Below, one piece after another: positions 14,212-22,692 of a DNA stretch of 64,000 bases. Position 1 is the stretch's first letter; the number at the start of each line of letters is the position of its first letter. A program made the position numbers and the translations under genes. Source of the stretch: DATKGW01 sp035510605 (GTDB lineage: Bacteria; Patescibacteriota; Saccharimonadia; Saccharimonadales; CAIOMD01); contig DATKGW010000012.1 in the NCBI GenBank assembly GCA_035510605.1, positions 1-64,000 of the forward strand. The letters are read 5' to 3'. Under the pieces are notes generated by a model, which saw only the letters and a program-made list of their open reading frames with translations, had not been told where the DNA came from and made no database searches.

Positions 14212-14846
14212 GATTTTACTCTCTTAATTGGAGCCGTCTTTGGCGCGGATTTTATCTTAGTCTTGATAGCAACAGCAGGTTTTTTAACAACCTTTGGCTC
14301 TTCTAGTACGCTGACGGTCTTGTTGTTTACTACCATATTATTAGAATTAGTCACCCAGTTTTTCGCTGCCGATAGTTGATTCAGTGCCTTCAGTGTTGCA
14401 TAGGCCGTATTTAATTTATTGGAAGACCCCAATGACTTGCTTAGAGCATTGCGGACACCGGCTGTCTCTAAAATTGTACGCACAACTCCACCGGCGATTA
14501 AGCCCGTACCGGCGCTGGCGGGTTTAATAAGTATCTGAGAACCACCGACTTTGGCTTCTACCTCATGCGGAATGGTTTCTTTGTAAAGGATTATTCTGAC
14601 CAAATTTTTCTTGGCGACTTCAACTGATTTTGTAACGGCTGATGTCACATCTGCACCTTTGGATATACCAATACCGACTCTACCCTTTTTATCACCAACA
14701 ACTACAAGAGCACGAAAACGAAAACGTCGCCCGCCCTTAACTACTCTGGCCACGCGGTCTACATTGACTACATGCTCATCAAATTCTTTTACTTCCGGCT
14801 TTTGTTGGTCATCGCGACCACGTCGATTATTGCGTTGCTGTGCCAT
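14208..14846 (-). CDS. rpsE: 30S ribosomal protein S5 with basic tail
   Basis: A 212-residue S5 at the mRNA entry and decoding region. The double-stranded RNA-binding part has VNRVAKVVKGG-like VDRVARVVKGGRRFRFRALVVVGD, and the C-terminal part has PASAGTGLIAGGVVR. About 45 residues of Asn/Lys/Pro-rich sequence follow the usual end of the fold. Translation is coupled to rplO. Confidence 0.97.
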   Translation of the reverse strand: MAQQRNNRRGRDDQQKPEVKEFDEHVVNVDRVARVVKGGRRFRFRALVVVGDKKGRVGIGISKGADVTSAVTKSVEVAKKNLVRIILYKETIPHEVEAKVGGSQILIKPASAGTGLIAGGVVRTILETAGVRNALSKSLGSSNKLNTAYATLKALNQLSAAKNWVTNSNNMVVNNKTVSVLEEPKVVKKPAVAIKTKIKSAPKTAPIKRVKS

Positions 14847-14847
14847 A

Positions 14848-15198
14848 TTAAAACTCCAAACCTTCCTTGCGTGCCGCGTCAGCTAGGGCTTTTATGCGGC
14901 CATGATACAAGCGACCATTACGGTCAAAGACTATCTTTTGTATCTTAGCTTTTTTTGCATTTTTAGCAATTTCACTCCCAATAATAATTGCTTTTTCAGT
15001 CATTGTACCGGTTAATTTTTTGCCAACAGTCGTAGCGGTAACTAATGTTTTACCCTTATCATCGTCAATTATTTGGGCACTTATGTGCAGATTGCTGATA
15101 CTGACACTTAAGCGAGGACGCTCAGCAGTACCATTAACCTGGGATCGTACGCGATTTTTTCGCAATTTCAAATTATGTAATTTTAAACTTTGACTCAT
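14848..15198 (-). CDS. rplR: 50S ribosomal protein L18
   Basis: A 116-residue L18, which binds 5S rRNA. GTAERPRLSVSISNLHISAQIIDDDKGKTLVTA and the C-terminal IVFDRNGRLYHGRIKALADAAR match the family. It lies 8 nt after rplF and 1 nt before rpsE. Confidence 0.97.
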   Translation of the reverse strand: MSQSLKLHNLKLRKNRVRSQVNGTAERPRLSVSISNLHISAQIIDDDKGKTLVTATTVGKKLTGTMTEKAIIIGSEIAKNAKKAKIQKIVFDRNGRLYHGRIKALADAARKEGLEF

Positions 15199-15206
15199 AA
15201 CAATAC

Positions 15207-15746
15207 CTACTTTTCCTTGCCTGATTTACCACTTTTACGGATAATTCGCTCACCTTCGTATTTGATTCCTTTACCTTTATATGGTTCCGGTTTTTTGAGA
15301 GCTCTGATCTCGGCGGCTACCTGGCCAACTTGTTGTTTGGATATACCTGATATAGCAATATTATTTTGATCTACAGTAACTTTTATACCTTCAGGAATTG
15401 TATATTCTATCGTATGGCTAAAACCTAGTGATAATTTTATCTTATTACCTTCCAAAATAGCCCTGTAGCCAACACCAATGATTTCCAGTTTTTTTGAGAA
15501 ACCTTGTGTGACTCCAACAACCATATTGTTTATTAATGAGCGCATCAGACCATGTTTAGAACGATGCTCACGGATATCGCTGGTACGGCTAACAATCAAT
15601 TCATCATCTTTTTGCTCAAATTTGATGCCCGGCATAGTAGCTTGCCTTAAAGTCCCCTGAGGCCCAGCCACAATTACATAGGCGTTATCGACAGTGATTG
15701 CCACGCCGCTTGGAATTTTAATGGGCAGTTTTCCTATTCGACTCAT
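15207..15746 (-). CDS. rplF: 50S ribosomal protein L6
   Basis: A 179-residue L6 near the factor-binding site of the 50S. It shows MSRIGKLPIKIPSGV at the start, the internal duplication of two similar folds, and the C-terminal KPEPYKGKGIKYEGE signature. Length is normal, and it sits between rpsH and rplR. Confidence 0.97.
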   Translation of the reverse strand: MSRIGKLPIKIPSGVAITVDNAYVIVAGPQGTLRQATMPGIKFEQKDDELIVSRTSDIREHRSKHGLMRSLINNMVVGVTQGFSKKLEIIGVGYRAILEGNKIKLSLGFSHTIEYTIPEGIKVTVDQNNIAISGISKQQVGQVAAEIRALKKPEPYKGKGIKYEGERIIRKSGKSGKEK

Positions 15747-15756
15747 AGTAAATCCT

Positions 15757-16152
15757 TTAATATACCTTGCAGATTAATTCGCCGCCCAAACCAGCCTGTT
15801 TAGCTTCGTCACCTGTCATAATACCTTTGCTGGTAGAAACAACCACTATACCGCGCCCACGCTTAATGGCAGGAATCTCTTTGGCAGCTTTATATAACCG
15901 TCTACCTGGTTTGCTTAAACGTTCAATTTCGGTAATCCGGCTATTAGAATCAGGTTCGTTAATAATGATTTTAAGCGTTTTAAAGCCAGCATCACCAGTA
16001 ACTTCAACTTTTTCAATGAAGTTGTTTTTGGCTAATACCTCGGCTACGGTTTGCTTGAGTTTGCTATGAGGAAGATTTACCTGGTTTTTTCTGACCATAG
16101 CAGCATTGCGTATCCGGGTAAGCATATCAGCGATTGGATCTGTTGATAACAT
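15757..16152 (-). CDS. rpsH: 30S ribosomal protein S8
   Basis: A 131-residue S8, binder of 16S helix 21. DPIADMLTRIRNAAMVRK opens the protein, and GRGIVVVSTSKGIMT with AKQAGLGGELICKVY closes it. The start at 16152 (MLSTDP) is set by an AGAGGAG site; the reading frame is open further upstream but that would overlap rpsN. In E. coli S8 also represses the spc operon; here that is unknown. Confidence 0.97.
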   Translation of the reverse strand: MLSTDPIADMLTRIRNAAMVRKNQVNLPHSKLKQTVAEVLAKNNFIEKVEVTGDAGFKTLKIIINEPDSNSRITEIERLSKPGRRLYKAAKEIPAIKRGRGIVVVSTSKGIMTGDEAKQAGLGGELICKVY

Positions 16153-16168
16153 GTTATTGACTCCTCTT

Positions 16169-16438
16169 TTACCAGCTTGATTTAGTGACGCCAGGGATTT
16201 CACCCTTGGAAGCATGTTCACGGAAACTGATTCGGCTCAAACCGAAAGTTCGCATATATCCACGAGGTCGACCAGTCTCATTACAACGATTTTTTAATCT
16301 TGTTGGGCTTGAGTTCCGTGGCAGCTTTGCCAAGCCATCTAAATCACCAATTTTCTTCAATTCGGCTCTTTTGATGGCATATTTAGCGTGCATCTTATGA
16401 CGTTTTTCATCGCGGACTAAAATAGATTTTTTTGCCAT
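16169..16438 (-). CDS. rpsN: 30S ribosomal protein S14, zinc-free long form
   Basis: An 89-residue S14 with MAKKSILVRDEKR at the start and RNRC-like LKNRCNETGRPRGYMRTFGLSRI in the conserved C-terminal half. It has a single Cys rather than the four of the zinc type, so it is the C- form. The start at 16438 was chosen because MAKKS is canonical. Confidence 0.96.
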   Translation of the reverse strand: MAKKSILVRDEKRHKMHAKYAIKRAELKKIGDLDGLAKLPRNSSPTRLKNRCNETGRPRGYMRTFGLSRISFREHASKGEIPGVTKSSW

Positions 16439-16442
16439 AGTC

Positions 16443-17030
16443 TTAAACCTTCCTTTCTTTCTCAAACGGCATACCAAACTTCTCTAGCAAGGCCTTGGCT
16501 TGGGTTACGTTTTGAGCATTAATAATTACAAAATTAATTTGCATACCATGAAGTGTGGTAGTTTCATCAAAACTCAGTTCTGGAAATACGGATTGATCCT
16601 TTAAGCCAATGCTGTAGTTGCCTTGTTTATCAAAAGCATTCATTGATACTCCATGAAAGTCTCTAAGACGAGGTAAAACCAATGTAATAAGACGGTCTAA
16701 AAACTCATACATCCGCTCTTTCCTCAAGGTTACTTTTAGACCAATCTTATTGCCTTTACGTAGTTTAAAAGCGGCGATGCTTTTTTTGGCGGTGGTTTCT
16801 ATGGGTTGTTGGCCCGTAACTTTTCGCAATGTATTGGTCGCGGTTTCAATGACTTTTTTGTCGTCTTTGGTTTTACCCAGCCCTATATTTATGACGATTT
16901 TATCAAGTTTTGGTACCTGATGAATATTCTTTAGGTTCAACTCCTTCAATAACTCAAACCTAAAAGCCTTATTGTATGAATCCTTGAAACGGGAAGTAGC
17001 TAAGCTAGTAGGTGATTTTTGATTAGCCAT
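16443..17030 (-). CDS. rplE: 50S ribosomal protein L5
   Basis: A 195-residue L5 that binds 5S rRNA and contacts the P-site tRNA. VPKLDKIVINIGLGKTKDDKK, AAFKLRKGNKIGLKVTLR and the C-terminal FVIINAQNVTQAKALLEKFGMPF are recognised. The ATG at 17030 overlaps the rplX TGA stop by 1 nt (TGATG), which also shows that TGA is a stop in this genome. Confidence 0.97.
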   Translation of the reverse strand: MANQKSPTSLATSRFKDSYNKAFRFELLKELNLKNIHQVPKLDKIVINIGLGKTKDDKKVIETATNTLRKVTGQQPIETTAKKSIAAFKLRKGNKIGLKVTLRKERMYEFLDRLITLVLPRLRDFHGVSMNAFDKQGNYSIGLKDQSVFPELSFDETTTLHGMQINFVIINAQNVTQAKALLEKFGMPFEKERKV

Positions 17031-17368
17031 CACTTAATCTCCTTTTTCGTTCTGACAAATATGCGGACTTTTTTAGCGTCTTTATCAAGTTTGTAAGCAA
17101 TCCGGCTGGGTTTTTTAGTGGTTGGCTCATAAATAGATACTTTAGAAACCCAAATAGGTTTGGTCAGTTCAATAATGCCGCCCTGGGGATACTTCTTGTT
17201 CGGTTTTTGGTGCTTTTTGACCACATTAATACCCTCAACCGTAACTTTGTTTTCGGTTGGATGGACGATCGTTATCTTACCGGTTTTGCCTTTATATTTA
17301 CCGGCTCTAACAATAACCGTATCGCCTTTTTTAAGACGAATCTTATAGATGGTTTTACTATTTAACAT
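17030..17368 (-). CDS. rplX: 50S ribosomal protein L24
   Basis: A 112-residue L24 with the KOW motif (KKGDTVIVRAGKYKGKTGKI) near the N-terminus and EGINVVKKHQKPNKKYPQGG following. It is an assembly initiator on 23S rRNA. The start at 17368 is preceded by GGAGGTG at 7 nt, the best Shine-Dalgarno in the cluster. Confidence 0.97.
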   Translation of the reverse strand: MLNSKTIYKIRLKKGDTVIVRAGKYKGKTGKITIVHPTENKVTVEGINVVKKHQKPNKKYPQGGIIELTKPIWVSKVSIYEPTTKKPSRIAYKLDKDAKKVRIFVRTKKEIK

Positions 17369-17369
17369 C

Positions 17370-17738
17370 TTATAACACCTCCGGAGCAAGACTGATTATT
17401 TTAGAGTAGCCCAAATCACGTAATTCTCTGGGAACCGGGCCAAAAATACGGGTGGCCCGTGGTTGTTTGTCATCATCAATTATGACAGCCGCATTTTCAT
17501 CAAAACGAATTGTCGAGCCATCTTTACGATGAATAGCATTACTGGTTCGTACTATAACCGCCTTAACTACTTGTTTTCTCTTAACCGTACCGGATTGATT
17601 AGCTTGTTTAACAGTAGCGACAATGACATCACCAACTCGAGCATAGCGTCGGCGGGTACCACCAAGCACTCGGATACATAGAATTTCTTTAGCTCCGCTG
17701 TTATCACAAACCAATATTCTGGATTCTTGTTGGATCAT
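17370..17738 (-). CDS. rplN: 50S ribosomal protein L14
   Basis: A 122-residue L14. MIQQESRILVCDNSGAKEILCIRVLGG and the C-terminal ATRIFGPVPRELRDLGYSKIISLAPEVL are near consensus. It forms part of the inter-subunit bridge with 16S h14. Family length is 122, exactly as here. Confidence 0.98.
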   Translation of the reverse strand: MIQQESRILVCDNSGAKEILCIRVLGGTRRRYARVGDVIVATVKQANQSGTVKRKQVVKAVIVRTSNAIHRKDGSTIRFDENAAVIIDDDKQPRATRIFGPVPRELRDLGYSKIISLAPEVL

Positions 17739-17741
17739 TAT

Positions 17742-18020
17742 TTAAACCTCTACCTCTGATTCCGGTTCAATATGCTTAATGTGAGCAGCTTCTATAACTT
17801 TTACCAACTTAAACCGTTTTCGGGCAGATATTGGGCGACTTTCTACAATCTGTACCTTATCACCCAATTTAGCTAACATTTTTTCATCATGTGCCATAAA
17901 TTTTTTGGTTACCGAATACTGCTTCTTATAGATTGGGTGTGTTTTATAGGATCGTACAGCCACTACGATTGTCTTGTCACTTTTAGCTGATGATACTTCT
18001 CCGATAAGTGTGTGAGCCAT
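17742..18020 (-). CDS. rpsQ: 30S ribosomal protein S17
   Basis: A 92-residue OB-fold S17. GEVSSAKSDKTIVVAV, RSYKTHPIYKKQYSVTKKFMAHDE and GDKVQIVESRPISARKRFKLV are the family segments. It lies 1 nt after rpmC and 3 nt before rplN. Confidence 0.97.
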   Translation of the reverse strand: MAHTLIGEVSSAKSDKTIVVAVRSYKTHPIYKKQYSVTKKFMAHDEKMLAKLGDKVQIVESRPISARKRFKLVKVIEAAHIKHIEPESEVEV

Positions 18021-18021
18021 A

Positions 18022-18261
18022 TTATTTCTCCTCTTTTAAAGCCGTTTTGGCTTTTATTGCCGTTAAAACGCGAGCCACTTCACGGCGTTTAACTAAATAG
18101 GCATGTATATTTTGAACATCACCGACAATCGTATTGCGCTTCAAGGTATCGGCTTCAACCTTAAGTTCATGTAATTTCTTGGTTAAATCTTTGCTATCCA
18201 AAGTAATAATATCTTTGGTTTTAAGATTAGCCTTGAATGTGGATTTTTTAGGAGTGGCCAT
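18022..18261 (-). CDS. rpmC: 50S ribosomal protein L29
   Basis: A 79-residue L29, two long helices near the exit tunnel. The core is LTKKLHELKVEADTLKRNTIVGDVQNIHAYLVKRREVARVLTAI in form, with the usual LxxLKxEl and RREIAR-like RREVARV. A ~20-residue basic N-terminal extension (MATPKKSTFKANLKTKD) is present. The start at 18261 avoids overlap with rplP. Confidence 0.93.
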   Translation of the reverse strand: MATPKKSTFKANLKTKDIITLDSKDLTKKLHELKVEADTLKRNTIVGDVQNIHAYLVKRREVARVLTAIKAKTALKEEK

Positions 18262-18265
18262 AAAA

Positions 18266-18682
18266 TTAAGCCTCCATCTCACGGGTTATAAATTTAGTTT
18301 TAATGGGTAATTTGTGAGCCGCTAATCGCATAGCTTCATTAGCCGTTTCTAAAGACACACCTTGCATCTCAAACAAAATGGTGCCTGGCTTAACTTTGGC
18401 TACGAAATATTCCGGCGAACCTTTACCGCTTCCCATCTTTACATCTAGTGGCTTTTTAGTGACAGGAGTGTGAGGAAAAACTCGAATCCATATATAGCCA
18501 CCACGTTTGGTATAACGGGTCATGGCTTGCCTAGCGGCTTCGATTTGCCGTGCTGATAGGCGTCGGTCCTCTAAGGCCTGAAGAGCGTAATCTCCATAGG
18601 CAATATGATGGCCGACATTAGCCTTGCCCCGGATTCGACCTTTAAATACTTTTCGGAATTTTTGCTTGCGTGGTAATAGCAT
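18266..18682 (-). CDS. rplP: 50S ribosomal protein L16
   Basis: A 138-residue L16 at the A-site/elbow region. MLLPRKQKFRKVFKGRIRGKA, YGDYALQALEDRRLSARQIEAARQA and GKGSPEYFVAKVKPGTILFEM are diagnostic. Order rpsC-rplP-rpmC is standard. Confidence 0.98.
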   Translation of the reverse strand: MLLPRKQKFRKVFKGRIRGKANVGHHIAYGDYALQALEDRRLSARQIEAARQAMTRYTKRGGYIWIRVFPHTPVTKKPLDVKMGSGKGSPEYFVAKVKPGTILFEMQGVSLETANEAMRLAAHKLPIKTKFITREMEA

Positions 18683-18683
18683 C

Positions 18684-19313
18684 TTAACTTACCTCACCTT
18701 TGTATACCCAAACTTTAACGCCAATAATCCCAGCTGCAGTTTTAGCTCGCACATAACCATAATCTATGTCGGCTCTTAAAGTATGAAGAGGCACAGAGCC
18801 TTGGCTTTCTTTCTCGCGGCGGGACATCTCAGCTCCGTTGAGACGGCCAGCTACTTCGATACGAACACCTTTTGCGCCCGCTCGCATACAAGCCGCCGAA
18901 GCGCTCTTAATAGCCCGTCTAAAGGCAATTCGTCTTTCAATCTGGTTGGCAATGTTTTCAGCTACTAATTTGGCTTGAAGTTCCGGTTTTTTGACTTCTT
19001 CGATATTAACTCTAGTAGTTACCTGGTAAATCTTTTCGATAGCGGCTTTTAATTCCTGTGCGCCGGTTCCACCCCGGCCGATAACTACTCCAGCTTTGGC
19101 TGTATTAATAGTCACGGTAACCAAATTAGGCGAGCGTTCGATATCCACCTTATTTATTGCCCCGCGGGAACCGATCTTTTTTTCGATTAACCGGCGAACC
19201 GATAAATCTTGGGTAAGAAACTTGGCATACTCTTTTTTGGGGGCAAACCACTTACTACGCCAGTCTTTATTTACTTGGAGACGCATACTTATAGGATTAA
19301 CTTTTTGGCCCAT
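18684..19313 (-). CDS. rpsC: 30S ribosomal protein S3
   Basis: A 209-residue S3 at the mRNA entry tunnel. MGQKVNPISMRL begins the protein. The KH-type domain includes KAGVVIGRGGTGAQELK, and the C-terminal half has RIEVAGRLNGAEMSRREKESQGSVPLHTLRADIDYG. It begins directly after the rplV stop. Confidence 0.98.
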   Translation of the reverse strand: MGQKVNPISMRLQVNKDWRSKWFAPKKEYAKFLTQDLSVRRLIEKKIGSRGAINKVDIERSPNLVTVTINTAKAGVVIGRGGTGAQELKAAIEKIYQVTTRVNIEEVKKPELQAKLVAENIANQIERRIAFRRAIKSASAACMRAGAKGVRIEVAGRLNGAEMSRREKESQGSVPLHTLRADIDYGYVRAKTAAGIIGVKVWVYKGEVS

Positions 19314-19688
19314 TTATTTGGTCTCCTTTTTGTCAGCAACTTTTTTAGTAACACGTATCTCACCGTCGACTACTACTTTAATGTGGCTGGTACGACGCTG
19401 GAATGGCAGGGCGCGACCTCTGGCAGCTGGCCGATATCGCTTTAGCCTGGCCCCAGGATTAACGGTTATCTCGATGATTTTAAGGGTATCTGGTTTAAAA
19501 TTATGATCATGTTCGGCATTAGCTTTAGCACTGTTAATTACACTGGCGACAGCCAAAGCACTGCGCCGGGGTGTGTGTTGCAAAATAACCAAAGCATCGG
19601 CCACAGTTCTACCACGCACTAGAGAAGCTACCACACTGACTTTACGTGGACTCATACGGACACCTTTAGCTATTGCTTGTACGGCCAT
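19314..19688 (-). CDS. rplV: 50S ribosomal protein L22
   Basis: A 124-residue L22, whose beta-hairpin lines the exit tunnel. MSPRKVSVVASLVRGRTVADAL and GARLKRYRPAARGRALPFQRRTSHIKVVV are the conserved segments. The basic C-terminal end is short. It lies 2 nt after rpsS. Confidence 0.98.
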   Translation of the reverse strand: MAVQAIAKGVRMSPRKVSVVASLVRGRTVADALVILQHTPRRSALAVASVINSAKANAEHDHNFKPDTLKIIEITVNPGARLKRYRPAARGRALPFQRRTSHIKVVVDGEIRVTKKVADKKETK

Positions 19689-19690
19689 TT

Positions 19691-19972
19691 CTACTCCTGA
19701 CCTTGTTTCTTAGCCAATTTGCCACCATGGCCTCTAAATTTACGAGTCGGAGAGAATTCACCAAGCTTGTGTCCAACCATATTCTCAGTAATGAATACAG
19801 GCACATGGACTTTTCCGTTATGTACAGCAATAGTTTTACCAACAAAGTCCGGTGAAATGGTTGAAGCTCTGGCCCAAGTCTTGATTATAGTGCGATCTTC
19901 CGCACCCAAAGCAGCAACTTTTTTAGCAAGTTTCTGATCTATATATGGGCCTTTTTTAAGTGAACGACTCAT
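19691..19972 (-). CDS. rpsS: 30S ribosomal protein S19
   Basis: A 93-residue S19 from the 30S head. MSRSLKKGPYIDQKLAKKV, IKTWARASTISPDFVGKTIAVHNGK and the C-terminal LGEFSPTRKFRGHGG are near consensus. It lies 3 nt after rplB. Confidence 0.98.
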   Translation of the reverse strand: MSRSLKKGPYIDQKLAKKVAALGAEDRTIIKTWARASTISPDFVGKTIAVHNGKVHVPVFITENMVGHKLGEFSPTRKFRGHGGKLAKKQGQE

Positions 19973-19975
19973 CGA

Positions 19976-20815
19976 CTATCCTCTCTTCTTCGCCTGATGG
20001 CGATCTTTAACAATAAATGCACTGGATATCTTGCGTCGGCGGGTCTTATTGCCAAGAGTTTTTTGGCCCCAAGGAGTTCGAGGGGCTTTACCAATACGGG
20101 ATTTACCACCATCGCCGCCGCCATGAGGGTGATCAACAGCATTCATGGCAACTCCACGGACAGTCGGACGTATACCCTTTTTACGGTTTCGGCCGGCTTT
20201 ACCAATCTTTATATTCTGATGTTTGGCATTGCCAACACTCCCCAAATGGGCCATGCATTCAATACTGACCATCCGAACTTCGCCACTAGGTAATTTAATT
20301 TGAGCATAACTATCTTCTTTGGCAATAAGTTGAGCCCCAACTCCGGCACTACGGGCAAGTTGTGCGCCTCGTCCAGGTTGAAGTTCTACAGCGTAAATCG
20401 TACTACCGACTGGTATATTTTTTAATGGCAACCTGTTGGCAAGTTCAATGGTAGTTTCTTCGTCACAGCTTACTGTTTGGCCAATCAACATGGATTCAGC
20501 AGCAATAATATAATGATAATTACCCGCCTGATCTTTAATACGCGCTATTCTGGCTGAGCGGTTCGGGTCATATTCGATAGCCTCAACTGTTGCTACTGTG
20601 CCAATCGGTAACTTATAGTCTATCAAGCGATAATAACGCCGTACACCTCCGCCACGATGACGGGTAGTAATGCGCCCCTGGCTGTTACGCCCAACGGAGC
20701 CTTTTTTGATTTTTGTCAGTTGTCTGATAGGAGACTTTGCAGTTATCTCCTCAAAATCCTGGGTAGTCATACCACGGGAACCGGGAGTAGTGGGTTTCAA
20801 AGTCTTTATAGCCAT
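19976..20815 (-). CDS. rplB: 50S ribosomal protein L2
   Basis: A 279-residue L2, needed for peptidyl transfer and subunit joining. PTTPGSRGMTTQDF, the OB domain with RYYRLIDYKLP and the SH3-like domain with the conserved GVAMNAVDHPHGGGDGGKS (His of the catalytic-core loop) are present. The ATG overlaps the rplW stop by 1 nt. Confidence 0.98.
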   Translation of the reverse strand: MAIKTLKPTTPGSRGMTTQDFEEITAKSPIRQLTKIKKGSVGRNSQGRITTRHRGGGVRRYYRLIDYKLPIGTVATVEAIEYDPNRSARIARIKDQAGNYHYIIAAESMLIGQTVSCDEETTIELANRLPLKNIPVGSTIYAVELQPGRGAQLARSAGVGAQLIAKEDSYAQIKLPSGEVRMVSIECMAHLGSVGNAKHQNIKIGKAGRNRKKGIRPTVRGVAMNAVDHPHGGGDGGKSRIGKAPRTPWGQKTLGNKTRRRKISSAFIVKDRHQAKKRG

Positions 20816-21123
20816 TATTTTTTCTCCTCTTCTGGCGTAGTAAACACAGGTATTGTCTGACCTTTCTTAACTGTCACGTAAGCTTTTTTAAAATCAGACC
20901 GTTTACCGATGGTCGGGCGGCTACGTTTTTTATTACTCTGTTTGGTTTTACCAATCATCCGCACAATTTTTACACCTTCAACCCTAACTGAATATAAAGA
21001 TTCAACTTCTTTTTTAACTTCTATTTTATTAGCACCAAGAGGTACATTAAACACATAGGTATTTTCGGCGGCCACCAGAGCGTAGGTTTTTTCACTCATA
21101 CGGGGCGTAATTATTAAACTCAT
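20815..21123 (-). CDS. rplW: 50S ribosomal protein L23
   Basis: A 102-residue L23 at the tunnel exit, the docking site of trigger factor and SRP. LIITPRMSEKTYAL, NTYVFNVPLGANKIEVKKEVESLY and VRVEGVKIV match the family; KKRSRPTIGKRSDFKKAYVTVKKGQTI is the C-terminal half. It overlaps both neighbours by 1 nt. Confidence 0.97.
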   Translation of the reverse strand: MSLIITPRMSEKTYALVAAENTYVFNVPLGANKIEVKKEVESLYSVRVEGVKIVRMIGKTKQSNKKRSRPTIGKRSDFKKAYVTVKKGQTIPVFTTPEEEKK

Positions 21124-21758
21124 TATTTATCTCCCCCCAGCCAAGTTTCTATTAAATCTAACGATTTTTTAGAAATAATTATACAGTCGGCATTTAATAC
21201 ATGGAAAACAGTTAAATTCTTAGCAAATATTGCACCAACTTCTGGCAGGTTGTTAGTAGCGCGTTTTACTTGATCATCTAAAACACTGACAACAATCAAT
21301 GTATTGCGCTTAGCACTAAGCTTATCCATTAAGCTAATCGTGTCTTTAACTTTGCCAGAGGTTTTAAAGCTTTCAATGACAATAATCTTGTTGTCTTGGG
21401 CCGCGAGAGTCAAAGCCTGGCGAAGTGCTTGATGTTTGGCTTTTACACTTAAACGACGACTGTAATTTTCATTACCGGTTGGGCCAAATGTAATACCACC
21501 GCCTTTCCAGATGGGGTTACGGATGGAGCCAAAACGAGCTCTACCGGTACCTTTTTGGCGCCACGGTTTTATACCACCGCCGCGGACTTCACCTCGCTTT
21601 AGGGTTTTAGCCAAATTTGGTCGTGAATTGGCCAAATATCCTGTGTAAGCGTCTTTTAACAATTCGTGGTTTTTAACTTCAACCCCGAACACGCTCTTAG
21701 GCAAGCTAACAGCCGTAGTGCTCTTTGTGCCGGTAGTATTAAATGTAGGAGCAGCCAT
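21123..21758 (-). CDS. rplD: 50S ribosomal protein L4
   Basis: A 211-residue L4. The long tunnel loop is seen as RGGGIKPWRQKGTGRARFGSIRNPIWKGGGITFGP, and the globular part follows. In E. coli L4 represses its own operon by binding the S10 leader; a structured leader precedes rplC here (22370-22510), so such control is possible but not shown. Confidence 0.97.
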   Translation of the reverse strand: MAAPTFNTTGTKSTTAVSLPKSVFGVEVKNHELLKDAYTGYLANSRPNLAKTLKRGEVRGGGIKPWRQKGTGRARFGSIRNPIWKGGGITFGPTGNENYSRRLSVKAKHQALRQALTLAAQDNKIIVIESFKTSGKVKDTISLMDKLSAKRNTLIVVSVLDDQVKRATNNLPEVGAIFAKNLTVFHVLNADCIIISKKSLDLIETWLGGDK

Positions 21759-22369
21759 TACTTAGCTCCTTTTAGGATAATTATTCCTTTGCGCGGGCCA
21801 GGAACTGCACCAACCACACCAATTACTTGATTTTCGGTGTCAACTAAAGCGACCTTTAAATTACGAACGGTAACTTGCTCATTACCCATTTGGCCGGCCA
21901 TTTTCTTACCTTTAAATATCTTTTGTGGATACATCGAACCAATCGATCCGGGGCGACGATAACTTTGACCGCCGTGTGTTTTGCGTCCACGCTGGAAATT
22001 ATGTCTCTTTATGGTTCCTGCAAAACCCTTCCCTTTAGAAATACCCGTGATGTGGACTATATCACCAATTTCAAAAACATCGGCCGATAATTTTGCCCCT
22101 GGTGTTAATCCATCTTCGATATTTTCAACGCGAATTTCTTTTACTACTTTAGGGTTAGTGCCGACTTTTTTAAAGCGGCCAATACCGGATTTACCAACCT
22201 TTTTAGCTTTTTCATAACCTAATTGAATGGCATTGTAACCTTCTTTTTCGGTGGTTTTTACTTGAGTAACAACATTTGGGCTGGCAGAAAGCAGGGTAAC
22301 AGGTAGCAGTTCACCATCATTTGCAATGATGCTGGTCATACCGACTTTTCTTGTTATGAGTGCCTTCAC
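21758..22369 (-). CDS. rplC: 50S ribosomal protein L3, first gene of the cluster
   Basis: A 203-residue L3. ALITRKVGMTSI at the N-terminus, ITGISKGKGFAGTIKRHNFQRGRKTHGGQSYRRPGSIG (central extension reaching the peptidyl-transferase centre) and GQMGNEQVTVRNLKVALVD are diagnostic. It starts with GTG at 22369 and no clear SD. rpsJ, usually first in this operon, is instead placed after tuf. Confidence 0.97.
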   Translation of the reverse strand: MKALITRKVGMTSIIANDGELLPVTLLSASPNVVTQVKTTEKEGYNAIQLGYEKAKKVGKSGIGRFKKVGTNPKVVKEIRVENIEDGLTPGAKLSADVFEIGDIVHITGISKGKGFAGTIKRHNFQRGRKTHGGQSYRRPGSIGSMYPQKIFKGKKMAGQMGNEQVTVRNLKVALVDTENQVIGVVGAVPGPRKGIIILKGAK

Positions 22370-22510
22370 GTAAATCCGTTCGTTTTTTATCGTTCTTCCT
22401 TTAAGAGCTTTAGATATAAAGCTCTTTTTGCATAAAAATGCTTGGTTGTACGGTAGTATCCTAAAATTAAAGGACTTTCCGACTCACCAAGGAACAAAAT
22501 TTTCTATACT
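22370..22510 (-). promoter_or_regulatory. Structured leader of the rplC (S10-type) operon
   Basis: The ~140-nt leader can form two elements. A long imperfect hairpin lies at 22491-22441: CTTGGT/ACCAAG, then CGG/CCG, then AG-TCCT/AGGA-TA-CT with a TTAATTTT loop. A perfect 10-bp hairpin lies at 22426-22403 (AAGAGCTTTA/TAAAGCTCTT). No T tract follows on this strand, so the second is not a terminator. This may be an autoregulatory target for a ribosomal protein such as L4. Confidence 0.5.
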
Positions 22511-22516
22511 TAGAAA

Positions 22517-22545
22517 AGCTTAGCAAATTTACCCCTTAACGTCAA
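22517..22545 (-). promoter_or_regulatory. Promoter of the rplC operon
   Basis: On the minus strand TTGACG (22545-22540), 17-nt spacer, TAAGCT (22522-22517) with an upstream TGC (extended -10). Transcription would start near 22510. Between this promoter and the gene ending at 22693 there is about 150 bp of AT-rich DNA in which I see no gene. Confidence 0.6.
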
Positions 22546-22692
22546 GATAAGTCTGCCAATATGCCAGCATTAATATAAATACTACAAACTAATATAGGAA
22601 AATATGGATATATAACTTATTGATTTTTTAATACCTACAAACTGAAGCATAAATGATAATGCTTATGGCACTAGAGTAAATGTCGTAAAATA

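Noticed and set aside
22403..22429. Plus-strand rho-independent terminator
   Set aside because: The 10-bp hairpin is followed by T residues on the plus strand, but no plus-strand gene lies upstream; it is better explained as a leader hairpin of the minus-strand rplC operon.
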